The translations under genes were made by a program, and so were the position numbers. The notes under the pieces were generated by a model. It saw only the letters and a program-made list of their open reading frames with translations. It did no database searches and was not told the origin of the DNA. From UBA7703 sp963667195 (GTDB lineage Bacteria; Bacillota; Clostridia; Christensenellales; CAG-138), in NCBI GenBank assembly GCA_963667195.1, contig OY762962.1, forward strand, positions 2,976,001 to 3,040,000: DNA of 64,000 nt. The letters run 5' to 3'. The stretch's first letter is position 1. Every line of letters starts with the position of its first letter. Of the stretch, positions 1 to 8,910 are shown in pieces.

Positions 1-1341
1 GCGGGCTTTTGCCAGTTGCTCCATCTTCTCAAATCGCTGTATGAATTTATCCGTCGCCTGCATGAGTAAAAATTCGGGTTCCAGTTTGAGCAGCCTTGCT
101 ACATTCACGACGGCAAAGAGCAGATCTCCCATCTCCTCTTCAATGTTGCTGCCCTGCTCCATGGCGCTTCTGAGTTCTTCCGTCTCTTCGTTGATTTTAT
201 AGAAAGCCTGCTGTGCGTTCTCCCAGTCGAAACCGACGTCCGCCGCTTTCTTTTGCACCTTTCTGCTTCGAAGCAGCGCAGGGAAACTTTTCGGCACACT
301 CTTGAGCACTTCTGTCTGCGTGGTTTGCTTGCGTTGGGACATCTTGAGCGCGTCCCAATTCTTGAGCACCTCGTCCGACCCGCTCACGCGAATGCTCCCG
401 AACACATGAGGGTGACGGTAGATGAGCTTCTCCACGAGCTCCGTGCATGCGTCCCGCGCGGTAAATGCGCTCTGCTCTTCGGCAATCGCCGCATGCAGCG
501 CAAACTGCAATAGCACGTCTCCCATCTCCTCGCAGATGTGCGCATCATCGTCCTCGTCGATGGCGTCGATGAGCTCATAGCTCTCCTCCAGCAGCGCGTT
601 TTTGAGCGACTCATGCGTCTGCTCCCGATCCCAGGGGCAGCCATTTGGCGCGCGGAGCCTGCGGACGATCCGCATCACGTCGTCAAAGCCGTGACGCGTA
701 CGTGCCACATACGCGGTTCTTGGTACGTATAGAATCGTCGTTGCGTCATATTCTTTTTGCCGATCCAGCTCGCAAAGCTTGATTTCGCGGCTCGTGTATG
801 CCCCGTCTTTTCCGATGGAGGCAAGAACAACCGCCGACTCATCCGGACAAAACTCGCTGAAAAAGAGCTTTGCGTCTCCTGCGACAATACGGGAATCGAT
901 CTCTTCCACCACATAGTTCTGCTCCGGATCAATCTGCACCGGAAGATCGTGCGCGGATACGGCGACCGCCTGCTCCCGCTCCGGAAACGCAACCTGTCCC
1001 GCGGTCAGGTACGGAAGCACCACAACGCGAACTCCACGCGCAGCCGCCTCGCGTTCGATCGCGGGCAGTTGGCTGTTTTGGATGTTGCCGGTTGCAACAT
1101 AGACGCAGTCCCCTGCGTTACAGAGTCGATTCGCGATCGCATTGTTTAGCGAATCGAAATCTTCCGACGACTCAAATAAATCATCCATCGAGAGCGCGTC
1201 AATCTGCTGAACGCGTAAATAATCCGCGGAAGGATGAAGCTTTGTCTGGACGTAAACGGGCAACCCGCTTGTCAGCGTCTTTTGCTGCGCGAGTGTCAGC
1301 GCCGCAGGCGCGGGAAGCATCACGATATGGATGGTATGCAT
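1..1341 (-). CDS. mazG: MazG-family NTP pyrophosphohydrolase, YabN type (3' end cut by window)
   Basis: The frame is open for 447 codons to the window edge, so the C-terminus is missing. The first ~215 residues have the layout of the tetrapyrrole-methylase-like domain of YabN. A MazG domain follows, with CPWDREQTH at ~235-243, EESYE at ~252 and EEMGD at ~271, which are the EExxE and ExxD metal-binding motifs. A second MazG repeat near the C-terminus has NEETEE and EEEMGD. MazG enzymes hydrolyse (d)NTPs to monophosphates and pyrophosphate. The ATG lies 13 bases after the stop of the SpoVB-like gene and follows AAAGAAAGG, giving the same yabM-yabN order as in Bacillus. In the N-terminal domain the usual glycine-rich GxGPGD loop reads LPAPAAL, so methylase activity is doubtful. 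Confidence 0.93.
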   Translation of the reverse strand, partial: MHTIHIVMLPAPAALTLAQQKTLTSGLPVYVQTKLHPSADYLRVQQIDALSMDDLFESSEDFDSLNNAIANRLCNAGDCVYVATGNIQNSQLPAIEREAAARGVRVVVLPYLTAGQVAFPEREQAVAVSAHDLPVQIDPEQNYVVEEIDSRIVAGDAKLFFSEFCPDESAVVLASIGKDGAYTSREIKLCELDRQKEYDATTILYVPRTAYVARTRHGFDDVMRIVRRLRAPNGCPWDREQTHESLKNALLEESYELIDAIDEDDDAHICEEMGDVLLQFALHAAIAEEQSAFTARDACTELVEKLIYRHPHVFGSIRVSGSDEVLKNWDALKMSQRKQTTQTEVLKSVPKSFPALLRSRKVQKKAADVGFDWENAQQAFYKINEETEELRSAMEQGSNIEEEMGDLLFAVVNVARLLKLEPEFLLMQATDKFIQRFEKMEQLAKAR

Positions 1342-1354
1342 GTGTAGCCTTTCT

Positions 1355-2953
1355 TTACTTCCGGCGGAATTGCAGCTTTGCCAGAATCGCTCCGCCGGGG
1401 ATATAGGTCAAATCTTCTTGTGTAAAAATCCGCATCCAAAGCACGCCGATCAGGTATAGTGCAACACCGATGAGGATTGCGACAGCCGTCGCGATGGTGT
1501 TGGATGCGATTTTATCATAGAGAAACCGATAGATCGCATATGCGGCTCCGCCCATCACCAACGCCGCAAGGGCGGGCTTTACGAATGTATCCAGCACGTT
1601 GAGCTTGAGCTTGGTGAATCGGATTAAGTAGACCGCATCGAGCACGCCCGCGACGATATAGCATGCGACCGTAGAGATTGCGGCGCCCTGTATCTCGATG
1701 GCGGGATTGCGCATGAGCGTGAGCATCAGTACGACCTTGACCAAGCCGCCAATGATGAGGTTGATCACAGGAATATGCTGCTTCCCCGCGCCTTGCAGAA
1801 TACCCGTGAGCGTCTGCACCAGCGAGAGAAATATAATCCCGATGGCAGAGGTGCGCATCAGCGTGCTCGCGATGGTCAGCCGCTCTCCGTCGATCTTATA
1901 CAGTAGGTCAATCACTGGGCCGGAGAGCGTAAAGAGCCCGACCGCACAGGGAATGCCGATGAACATCGCAAGTTTTAGCCCCATCGCGGAGACGGTGTGA
2001 ATCGTTTTTGTGTCGTTTGCCGAACGTGCGGCGGAAATCGCCGGAACGAGGCTCATTGCAAGTGCAATCGTGAGTGCAGCCGGCATGTTGATGATGTTGG
2101 TCACGTTGCTTCTCAGCGCCACATATCGCATGGAAGCGGACACCTCATCAAAGCCGATGCTCAGCAGCGTGCTCTTGATCAGGGTTGCATCCACGATGCC
2201 CGTAATCGGCATGATGGAAGCTCCAATGGTCACCGGGATCGCAATTGCCAGCAGACTGCGAAATATCCCCTTGTCGTTTGTGGGTTCGAGTTGAGTCGCT
2301 TGTCCAAGCTCTACATCCCGCTTGCGGAAGAGATAGAATCCCCCGACGACGATCAACGCCAGGAGTTCAGCGATCGTAACGCCCGCAACCGCGCCCATTG
2401 CGCCATATTCAAGCCCGCGCGGCATCCATTTCGCCGCGAGAAACAGGCCGAATGCGAGCTTGCCCGATTGTTCCGCAAGCTGGGACATCGCGGTACCTGT
2501 CATCTTCTGCAAACCTTGCAGATATCCGCGGTAGGAGCACATGAGAGAGGCGATCAACAGCGCCGGCGCCATCACACGAAACGATGGCGCGGCAAGCGCT
2601 CCGACCGTGGTGCGCGCCAGAAAATCGGCACCGACGTACATGAGCGCGGCCGAGGCAGCGCCGATGATCGAAAGCAGAATCTGGGACTTGCGGAATACCC
2701 GCTTTGCGCCGGAGATGTCTCCAACGGTGATGCGCTCCGCAACCATGCGCGAAATCGCGGTCGGCAACCCCGCCGTACTGATCACGATCAATGTAGAATA
2801 ATAAGGATAGACCGCCTCGTAGTACTGCATGCCGTCGCCGAGCATGTTGTAGAGAGGAATGCGGAAGAATGCGCCGATGAGTTTGCAGATCAGCCCTGCA
2901 GCGCCGAGAATAAACGCGCCTTTTACAAACGTCTTTTTGTCGTTTTTTGCCAT
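1355..2953 (-). CDS. SpoVB/YabM-like polysaccharide flippase (MOP superfamily)
   Basis: A 532-residue multi-pass membrane protein starting MAKNDKKTFVKGAF. It has about 14 hydrophobic segments in the SpoVB/MurJ/Wzx pattern, including the family-typical GAAGLICKLIGAFFRIPLYN near the N-terminus. Members flip lipid-linked oligosaccharides across the membrane, and SpoVB is needed for the spore cortex. The ATG follows AAGGGAACC; longer in-frame starts upstream have no ribosome site and encode non-hydrophobic sequence. The mazG gene lies directly downstream, as yabN follows yabM in Bacillus, so YabM is the closest named relative. The substrate cannot be told from sequence. Confidence 0.9.
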   Translation of the reverse strand: MAKNDKKTFVKGAFILGAAGLICKLIGAFFRIPLYNMLGDGMQYYEAVYPYYSTLIVISTAGLPTAISRMVAERITVGDISGAKRVFRKSQILLSIIGAASAALMYVGADFLARTTVGALAAPSFRVMAPALLIASLMCSYRGYLQGLQKMTGTAMSQLAEQSGKLAFGLFLAAKWMPRGLEYGAMGAVAGVTIAELLALIVVGGFYLFRKRDVELGQATQLEPTNDKGIFRSLLAIAIPVTIGASIMPITGIVDATLIKSTLLSIGFDEVSASMRYVALRSNVTNIINMPAALTIALAMSLVPAISAARSANDTKTIHTVSAMGLKLAMFIGIPCAVGLFTLSGPVIDLLYKIDGERLTIASTLMRTSAIGIIFLSLVQTLTGILQGAGKQHIPVINLIIGGLVKVVLMLTLMRNPAIEIQGAAISTVACYIVAGVLDAVYLIRFTKLKLNVLDTFVKPALAALVMGGAAYAIYRFLYDKIASNTIATAVAILIGVALYLIGVLWMRIFTQEDLTYIPGGAILAKLQFRRK

Positions 2954-3032
2954 GCTGGTTCCCTTCGTGCCGCAAAAAGCGGGTTGTGGCGTTTCTAACA
3001 GGTCAAATCTTTCGTTTTTTCGCGATGGCGGT

Positions 3033-3038
3033 ATTATA
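3033..3038 (-). promoter_or_regulatory. Possible -10 element for the flippase gene
   Basis: TATAAT on the minus strand, about 80 bases upstream of the start codon. The hexamer 17 bases further upstream is a poor -35 match (TGGCAT), so this is tentative. Confidence 0.35.
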
Positions 3039-3123
3039 CCATCTTTCCTGTCTGCATGCCATCGTTCTGGGTAAACCGCGCGTGATTTCACGCCTTTGCG
3101 ACAGGCGCAGGGCATCGCATCTA

Positions 3124-3152
3124 TCGACAAACAAAGACAGCGTTGGTATAAT
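3124..3152 (+). promoter_or_regulatory. Sigma-A-type promoter of the SPFH gene
   Basis: TCGACA, a 17-base spacer, then TATAAT, 30 bases before the start codon. A strong GGAGGT ribosome site sits at 3170-3175. Confidence 0.75.
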
Positions 3153-3182
3153 ATTTCTATTCTATTACTGGAGGTTTGAGCG

Positions 3183-4379
3183 ATGGGTTTATTATCCGCT
3201 GCCACCGGCGCAATCAGCGGCGTGTTGGCCGATCAATGGAGAGAGTATTTTTATTGTGAATCTATGGGGCCGGATGTTCTCGTCAGCAAGGGCCTAAAGC
3301 GCATCAACGAGAAGCGCAGCTCCAACACCAAGGCTTCCGACAACATCATCACCAATGGGTCCATCGTGGCCGTCAACGACGGTCAGTTTATGATGATCGT
3401 CGAGCAAGGCAAGGTCGTGGATTTCACCGCGGAATCCGGCGAGTATGTCTACGATAAATCGACCGAGCCCTCGCTGTTTTACGGCGGTTTTGGCAAGGGA
3501 ATTCTGGAGTCCCTCAAGATTATCGGCCGCCGTTTCACCTTTGGCGGAGACACCGCGAAAGATCAGCGCGTCTATTTCTTCAACACGAAGGAAATCCTCG
3601 GCAATAAATATGGCACCGCTAACCCGGTTCCCTTCCGCGTGGTCGATAAAAACGTCGGCCTCGATATCGACATCGCGATTCGCTGCTATGGCGAATATTC
3701 CTACAAGTTTGTCGATCCGATCCTGTTCTACAAGAATGTCTGCGGAAACGTCGAAAGCGAATATCGCAGAGACGAGATCGACAGCCAGCTCAAGAGCGAG
3801 CTCATGACCGCGCTGCAACCCGCGTTTGCGAAGATCAGCGAAATGGGCCTTCGCTACAGCGCGCTGCCGGGTCACGCAAAGGAGATTGCAAACGCGCTGA
3901 ACGCGGAGCTTTCCGCCGATTGGAAAGAACTGCGCGGCATCGAGATCGCGTCGTTCGGCGTTAGCTCCGTGACCGCCTCGCCGGAAGACGAGGAGCGCAT
4001 CAAACAGCTCCAGCAGGCGGGCGCGCTCAAAGACCCGACCATGGCGGCGGCAATGCTTGCCAGCGCGCAGGCGCAGGCGATGCAGGACGCGGCGAAGAAC
4101 GAGAACGGCGCGTTTATGGCGTTTGCGGGCATGAACGCCGCACAGAACGCGGGCGGAACCAACGCCGCGACGCTCTTCGGCATGGGTCAGCAACAGCAGC
4201 AGCAAGCGGCAACCTCCGGCTGGACCTGCGCCAAGTGCGGCCAGACCGGTAACACCGGAAAGTTCTGCTCGAACTGCGGGGCTCCGCGTCCCGAAGCGGG
4301 CTGGACTTGCCAGAAGTGCGGACAGACCGGCAACACCGGCAAATTCTGCTCCAACTGCGGAGCGGCAAAGCCGGAGTAA
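3183..4379 (+). CDS. SPFH-domain protein with tandem C-terminal zinc ribbons (YdjI / virion-core-like)
   Basis: 398 residues. An SPFH/band-7 domain covers roughly residues 25-250, then comes an Ala/Met/Gln-rich linker ending in a poly-Gln run. Two almost identical zinc ribbons follow, with cysteines at 349/352/362/365 and 376/379/389/392. The layout matches the Bacillus YdjI group, sometimes labelled virion core protein, which is linked to membrane-stress proteins of the PspA type. The second ribbon looks like a recent internal duplication. There is no signal peptide. It is transcribed alone, with its own promoter and terminator. A scaffolding role at the membrane is inferred from the family; no partner gene is adjacent. 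Confidence 0.85.
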   Translation: MGLLSAATGAISGVLADQWREYFYCESMGPDVLVSKGLKRINEKRSSNTKASDNIITNGSIVAVNDGQFMMIVEQGKVVDFTAESGEYVYDKSTEPSLFYGGFGKGILESLKIIGRRFTFGGDTAKDQRVYFFNTKEILGNKYGTANPVPFRVVDKNVGLDIDIAIRCYGEYSYKFVDPILFYKNVCGNVESEYRRDEIDSQLKSELMTALQPAFAKISEMGLRYSALPGHAKEIANALNAELSADWKELRGIEIASFGVSSVTASPEDEERIKQLQQAGALKDPTMAAAMLASAQAQAMQDAAKNENGAFMAFAGMNAAQNAGGTNAATLFGMGQQQQQQAATSGWTCAKCGQTGNTGKFCSNCGAPRPEAGWTCQKCGQTGNTGKFCSNCGAAKPE

Positions 4380-4394
4380 GCACAGCAAGCACAA

Positions 4395-4425
4395 AGAACC
4401 GCTCTCGTTTGAGGGCGGTTCTTTT
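4395..4425 (+). terminator. Rho-independent terminator of the SPFH gene
   Basis: An 11-bp stem (4395-4405 with 4412-4422, one G-U pair), a 6-base loop and a T run. Confidence 0.85.
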
Positions 4426-4450
4426 GTTATAAATCATTTCGGGGTGAGTG

Positions 4451-5161
4451 CTACTCAAGCGCAATATAGATATCCATGTACTCTACGCCTTCTTTGACAT
4501 AGACTTTCTCAAAGCAAGCAGTCTCCTGCTGATTTTCCGGCTTCATTGCAAGTTTGTTTTCTTTGATGTAGTGCAGCAGTATTTTATAACCGTTGGGAAT
4601 CAATTCAAACGCAGCGCTCATGGGTTCGGTTATGGTTATGATCGCGTACTTCCCCGCCTCCTGCCAGACAAATTCTGCGCCTTCACAATCGGTTGTGAAA
4701 TCGGCGGGAACGATGCAAGCCGAGACGTAGCCATGCATGTTGAAGACATTTATTTGCTCCTGAGATAGAAACGGAAAATCCCAGCCGATGAGTTCCAGCT
4801 TCTGATTCGGCAATAAGGTCAGCCCGCTCTTTTTTGCCCATTCCTTCATCACCAAAATGGAATCGTCCTCGGGAGTGGAGCTAACGACGGCGTGTCGTGC
4901 CATTCGGAAGCGATCGAGTGACTCGATCCGCACCTCGGAATATGCATTACCACGTCGTGTTATATCGCTTCGTAATAGTTGATCCATCGTACAGGAGAAA
5001 AAATCGCAGAGTTCAAAGAGTTTTTCCATCGCTGGATAGGCTTCGTCGGACTCCCATTTTGAGATGGTTTGACGCGAAACATCAAGCTTTTCCGCAAGCG
5101 CTTCTTGTGTCATAGAGTCACGCATGCGGCGCAGATATTGCAGGTTGGTTCCGAAACTCAT
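4451..5161 (-). CDS. XRE-family regulator with GyrI-like effector-binding domain
   Basis: 236 residues. The N-terminal helix-turn-helix (about residues 4-60) has MTQEALAEKLDVSRQTISKW, a textbook Cro/C1-type recognition segment, followed by a linker. The C-terminal ~150 residues resemble the GyrI-like/AraC effector-binding fold, with an ending such as VKEGVEYMDIYIALE. It is probably a transcription factor that responds to a small ligand. The start MSFGTNLQYL was chosen because GGGGGAAA lies just upstream; the in-frame start 63 bases earlier has no ribosome site. No obvious target operon is adjacent. Confidence 0.87.
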   Translation of the reverse strand: MSFGTNLQYLRRMRDSMTQEALAEKLDVSRQTISKWESDEAYPAMEKLFELCDFFSCTMDQLLRSDITRRGNAYSEVRIESLDRFRMARHAVVSSTPEDDSILVMKEWAKKSGLTLLPNQKLELIGWDFPFLSQEQINVFNMHGYVSACIVPADFTTDCEGAEFVWQEAGKYAIITITEPMSAAFELIPNGYKILLHYIKENKLAMKPENQQETACFEKVYVKEGVEYMDIYIALE

Positions 5162-5277
5162 ATTTCCGTTTCCCCCTTCATTGTTGATGTTATGATGATA
5201 CGGCATCGGTTCTCGCAACTCCACCGCGCATTGGTGGCGTTTTTCGGAGATTTAGCAATTGTAGGTTGCGCACATAC

Positions 5278-5306
5278 AGTATATCGAAAGATCATACTTC
5301 AAACAA
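5278..5306 (-). promoter_or_regulatory. Promoter of the XRE regulator gene
   Basis: TTGTTT, a 17-base spacer, TATACT, reading toward the regulator about 115 bases upstream of its start. Confidence 0.6.
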
Positions 5307-5325
5307 TCCAGCAAATGAGCAAACA

Positions 5326-5376
5326 AAAAGACCATCCGTTGGATGGTCTTTTCTTTTGGCAGGGGCACTAGGACTC
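5326..5376. repeat. Direct repeat copy A: tRNA-Trp 3' end plus terminator hairpin
   Basis: A 51-base segment identical to 5509-5559, with a period of 183 bases. It holds a terminator hairpin (AAAGACCATCC and its complement) plus the last 20 bases of tRNA-Trp including CCA. The rest of the tRNA is absent here. The pattern resembles an attachment-site duplication beside a tRNA gene. Confidence 0.9.
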
Positions 5377-5490
5377 TCCGCGCGACCTTCGGGCAACTTG
5401 CGCTTCGCGCTGTGTTGCCTCTCGGCAGCGCTTCCCTGCCGCTAAAAACACCGACACAGCAGCGTTTTCTTTACGCGGCTTCGAGTCCTA
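5369..5490. repeat. Short GC-rich element with 8-bp inverted ends between the tRNA-Trp repeats
   Basis: The segment starts TAGGACTC and ends GAGTCCTA, a perfect 8-bp inverted repeat. The ends are copies of the tRNA T-arm in opposite orientation. The interior is hairpin-rich and has no open frame. It may be a small non-coding mobile or repetitive element, or the scar of a lost insertion. Confidence 0.5.
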
Positions 5491-5508
5491 TCTGAACAAA
5501 TGCAAAAG

Positions 5509-5559
5509 AAAAGACCATCCGTTGGATGGTCTTTTCTTTTGGCAGGGGCACTAGGACTC
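5509..5559. repeat. Direct repeat copy B, overlapping the 3' end of tRNA-Trp
   Basis: Identical to 5326-5376. This copy is joined to the complete tRNA, and its hairpin at about 5510-5536 is the tRNA terminator on the minus strand. Confidence 0.9.
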
Positions 5560-5613
5560 GAACCCAGAAGAACGGTTTTGGAGACCGCTATGTTACCATT
5601 ACATCATGCCCCT
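5540..5613 (-). tRNA. tRNA-Trp (anticodon CCA)
   Basis: A 74-base cloverleaf on the minus strand. The acceptor stem AGGGGCA pairs with TGCCCCT. The anticodon loop CTCCAAA gives CCA. The T arm has GGTTCGAGTCC, and the 3' CCA is encoded. A terminator hairpin follows directly. Confidence 0.96.
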
Positions 5614-5774
5614 AGATGTATGAGCGGAGCTTTTCAAAAGCCCGCATGCAGTATTGTAAATTATATCCGGATAAATTGCAAGCTCTTTTCTTTCCAAATC
5701 AATCTCAGATTTATCATGCACGTCAATCGCTTTTTATTAACTTCAATCTGCTGTCAATTTCTCGATCGATATAC

Positions 5775-5780
5775 TATAAT
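5775..5780 (+). promoter_or_regulatory. Possible -10 element before the 626-residue membrane protein gene
   Basis: TATAAT about 90 bases upstream of the start codon. No good -35 hexamer is visible at the right distance. Confidence 0.35.
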
Positions 5781-5867
5781 GAAACCAGGTTTGAATTATG
5801 AACCGCAATTACCGTTTCGGTGATCGCGCTAACGTAAAACAGATTCCGCAAAAATGGAGAACGACAG

Positions 5868-7748
5868 ATGGAACATCAACCCAAGAAACTGCGCATACTT
5901 CACTGGATTTTGATCATCTACACGCTGATTCTTGCTGCATTTCTCGTGCTCTCCGTCGTATTCCCCGGGTTTCCCATCCTAGCCTTGACCGTCTTCGGAA
6001 CGAATCTCATGCTCTTTTTACTAAGCATCTGGGCTTGGATATTTGTCATCTGGATCATACTGGAAACAAAGCGCATTGTTGGAGTCCGTTTCACCCGGAA
6101 AAACAAAATCACGTTTTTCATCTCGCTCGCAGTGCTCGTTGCCTATTATTCGTATAGTCTCCTCACAAGACAATTTATCTATTACTGGGACTATGTGCTG
6201 TATTACCGCATGCAAGGCGGAATAGCCACAACCTTTCAGGCAGATGGCTTCTTTAACGGCGTCGTGGAGGTCGTCAAGAGCGTTTGGTACAACGCTTACT
6301 CCCTGTTCAACAATGTCCTGCTTGCCGCGCCCTATGCGGCTGTGCCGAAAGCCCCGAATTGGTTTGTCGCCGTCAGCTCGTTTAGCATTCTGCCGGTTCT
6401 ATATTGGGTAATCGCACTCTGGATCAAGGTGATCGAGCGCCTGCTTCAGCCGAAACGCAGCGAACTCTTCTTCCTCGGAGCCATGATTCTCTCCGCAGGT
6501 TTTCCGCTGATCCACAGAGCACAGCTCTATGGTCAGCCCGACTTTCTGGGCTTGATCTTCGTCTTCCTGATTCTGCTGCTCACGATCACGTACGACTTTT
6601 CAAAAACGGACTACAAGCGATATTTTTTTATCCTTGCACTGACGATCATGGCCTGCGCTTCCCGGCGTTGGTATGAGTTCTGGCTTGCCGCATACTACGC
6701 CTGCTATGCGGTCTATGTGCTCCTCCGCTCGATTCATGGGAAAGCCTGGTCAAACATCAAACGCGCGGTGCTCTTCGCGCTTGCCGCTGCGGCGATTCTC
6801 GGGATTGTTTTCCTGCCGATGATTGTCACGCTGCTCCGTACAAATTATGCAGTCAGTTACAGTGCGTATAATGCCGGCGGATTTCCCGCCGAGCTAAAAA
6901 GCCAGGCGCAGTATCTCGGCTTTGGACTATTGGCAATTCTACTTATCGGCATCGTCCATGGCATCCTCAGAAAACAATATAGAAAGCTGATTCTGCTTGC
7001 CGTCGCGGACTGGCTCCTGATGGTATTCCTCTTTACGCGCATTCAAAATATGGGATATCATCACACGCTGATCCTTGTACCTGTATATCTGTTTTTGATG
7101 CTGGTTTGTTTTGCCGGCGTCTGCCGGATGGAAAAAACATGGCTCCTGGCGCTCTCTACCGTTTTCGTGCTTGGCTTTGGCGCTGTCAACACTTGTGTTT
7201 GCGCGTTTTCGAGCGCGGATACGCTCCCTCGAGTTTTCTCGAACGCGGCACTCATCCCGCCGCAGAGAACCGATATCGCGCAGATTCGCAAGTTGAATCG
7301 CTGGCTCGTGGAGCATTGCAAGAATTCCGAATCCGCTTATATGATTCCGCATGGATATCCGTATAACCCGGATGTGTTCCGCAGCTGCGATTACCCGGAT
7401 TCGTCTGTCAGCAATATCCTTCCGTACGGTTCCGCCGTGCTGGGCACGCATTATTTTCCCGACGAGCTATTGCTAGCGAAGTACGTCCTGACGTGCGAGC
7501 CGTTTTGCGGCATCAGCATCGCGGAGAAATACAACAGCGCATTTTTGAGCGAGATCCCGCAGAAGCACTTCTCCGAAGTGACGCGCTTCGACATGGGCAA
7601 TGGCTATGTGTTCATCGTGTATGAACGCAAGCAGTCGACGGATCGGGAAGAAATTCTCTTCTACAAAGACTATTTTTCGGCAGAGGACAAGCTGTTTCCG
7701 GAGATGTTCTCCGGCGTGCTCGATGAGATTTTAGCTACGATCAAATAG
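5868..7748 (+). CDS. Multi-pass membrane protein, GT-C glycosyltransferase-like
   Basis: 626 residues with about 12-13 hydrophobic helices in the first 450, then a soluble C-terminal domain of ~170 residues. An acidic residue in the first long outside loop (WDYVLYY, Asp108) follows the GT-C pattern, in which such a residue takes part in transfer from a polyprenyl-phosphate sugar. The C-terminal part (VEHCKNSESAYMIPHGY and onward) resembles the extracytoplasmic domain of such enzymes. I do not recognise a named family. It stands alone, preceded by tRNA-Trp and followed by a two-way terminator. A cell-surface glycan role is inference. Confidence 0.75.
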   Translation: MEHQPKKLRILHWILIIYTLILAAFLVLSVVFPGFPILALTVFGTNLMLFLLSIWAWIFVIWIILETKRIVGVRFTRKNKITFFISLAVLVAYYSYSLLTRQFIYYWDYVLYYRMQGGIATTFQADGFFNGVVEVVKSVWYNAYSLFNNVLLAAPYAAVPKAPNWFVAVSSFSILPVLYWVIALWIKVIERLLQPKRSELFFLGAMILSAGFPLIHRAQLYGQPDFLGLIFVFLILLLTITYDFSKTDYKRYFFILALTIMACASRRWYEFWLAAYYACYAVYVLLRSIHGKAWSNIKRAVLFALAAAAILGIVFLPMIVTLLRTNYAVSYSAYNAGGFPAELKSQAQYLGFGLLAILLIGIVHGILRKQYRKLILLAVADWLLMVFLFTRIQNMGYHHTLILVPVYLFLMLVCFAGVCRMEKTWLLALSTVFVLGFGAVNTCVCAFSSADTLPRVFSNAALIPPQRTDIAQIRKLNRWLVEHCKNSESAYMIPHGYPYNPDVFRSCDYPDSSVSNILPYGSAVLGTHYFPDELLLAKYVLTCEPFCGISIAEKYNSAFLSEIPQKHFSEVTRFDMGNGYVFIVYERKQSTDREEILFYKDYFSAEDKLFPEMFSGVLDEILATIK

Positions 7749-7782
7749 TAGTTGAACAACGTTTCTTCATAACCAGTTTCGC

Positions 7783-7815
7783 AAAAAAAAGGTTGAGAGT
7801 GAATCTCAACCTTTT
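7783..7815. terminator. Bidirectional terminator between convergent genes
   Basis: A 12-bp perfect stem (7787-7798 with 7804-7815) and a 5-base loop, with A and T runs on both sides. It serves the membrane protein gene and the dipeptidase gene. Confidence 0.85.
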
Positions 7816-7843
7816 GTGTTGTTCAAGCTAGGTAGTTCTAAAC

Positions 7844-8767
7844 TCAGACGAACTGAACGATATAGTCCCGCAAATTCTGATACGCAATGCGATAGAGATC
7901 CGCCTCCGAGAATCCGCGCTTGAGGAGCGCCTCAAACAGTGCCGGAAAATCGCGGCTTGTCTTGAAGTTTTTCGGATACTGCTGCATGCCGTCGAGATCG
8001 GAGCCGATGGCGCAGCAGTCGATGCCGCCAATCTCCACCACGTGGCAGATATGGCGCACGATGTCGTCGATCGCGGCTTCGTTATTCCTGGTGAGCTGCT
8101 GGTAATAGAAGTTGATGCCGACCGTACCGCCCTGCTTTGCGATCTCGCGAATCAATGCGTCGCTGAGCGAGCGCGGATGATCGAGCACCCCGCGTGCGTT
8201 GGAATGCGAGGCAAACACGGGTCTTGTCGCGCGCGCCAGCACCTGCTCAATGCCTTTATCGCTCAGGTGGGAAACATCGATCGCCATACCCAGCGAACAC
8301 ATCTCGTCGATGATGTCGCGCCCGATCGTGCTGAGGCCCTTATTGCCGCGACCCATTGCGGCACCGGCAAGCTCGTTGTTTTCATTCCAAGTGAGCGTCA
8401 TGGCGCGAACACCGAGGCGATACAGCACGCGCAGGATCGCCATACTACCGTCCACCGCTTCCCCGCCTTCCACCGTAAGCACGGTGGCAATCTTGCCGCT
8501 CTCCGGCGTAAAGTCGCGTGTCAGCGGCACAAGCTCGCTATGGCTGTCCAGCATGCGCTCATAGGCGTCGATCATTGCAAGGCACTGGTGCAGCGCGGGC
8601 GAGGAAAGCGCGGTATCGATCCAGCAAGCGAAAAACTGTATCGCAACGCCGCCCGTGAGCATGTCGTCCAGACGAATCGCCTGTTCACGCTTCGGTTTCT
8701 TCAGATCGTACCCGGTTTGAACCGCTCCATAAAGATAATCGCAATGCCCGTCCGCAACAGGAAACAT
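7844..8767 (-). CDS. Membrane dipeptidase (peptidase family M19)
   Basis: 307 residues. Family hallmarks are DGHCD at the N-terminus (the HxD zinc ligands), TLTWNENNELA, DVSHLSD, the SHSNARG segment and GSDLDG near the end. M19 enzymes are zinc dipeptidases of the amidohydrolase fold that cleave dipeptides, some with D-residues. No signal peptide is visible, so a cytoplasmic location is likely despite the family name. The ATG was chosen because GGAGG lies 5 bases upstream; an in-frame GTG inside that site is less likely. Confidence 0.93.
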   Translation of the reverse strand: MFPVADGHCDYLYGAVQTGYDLKKPKREQAIRLDDMLTGGVAIQFFACWIDTALSSPALHQCLAMIDAYERMLDSHSELVPLTRDFTPESGKIATVLTVEGGEAVDGSMAILRVLYRLGVRAMTLTWNENNELAGAAMGRGNKGLSTIGRDIIDEMCSLGMAIDVSHLSDKGIEQVLARATRPVFASHSNARGVLDHPRSLSDALIREIAKQGGTVGINFYYQQLTRNNEAAIDDIVRHICHVVEIGGIDCCAIGSDLDGMQQYPKNFKTSRDFPALFEALLKRGFSEADLYRIAYQNLRDYIVQFV

Positions 8768-8869
8768 GGTAACCTCCACATGTCAGCCAGCGAAATCGTA
8801 TTCACAGTTGATTCCTCTGTTTGAGCTTTGATTGATCAGAAAGATTTGATGTGCTTTTCGTCAACAAAC

Positions 8870-8892
8870 GGGGCATGGCTAAACCATGCCCC
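8870..8892 (-). terminator. Hairpin after rny, probable terminator
   Basis: A 9-bp perfect stem GGGGCATGG with its complement and a 5-base loop. The T tract on the minus strand is short (TTTGTT). Confidence 0.6.
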
Positions 8893-8910
8893 GATTTGTT
8901 TGTGTTTGAG

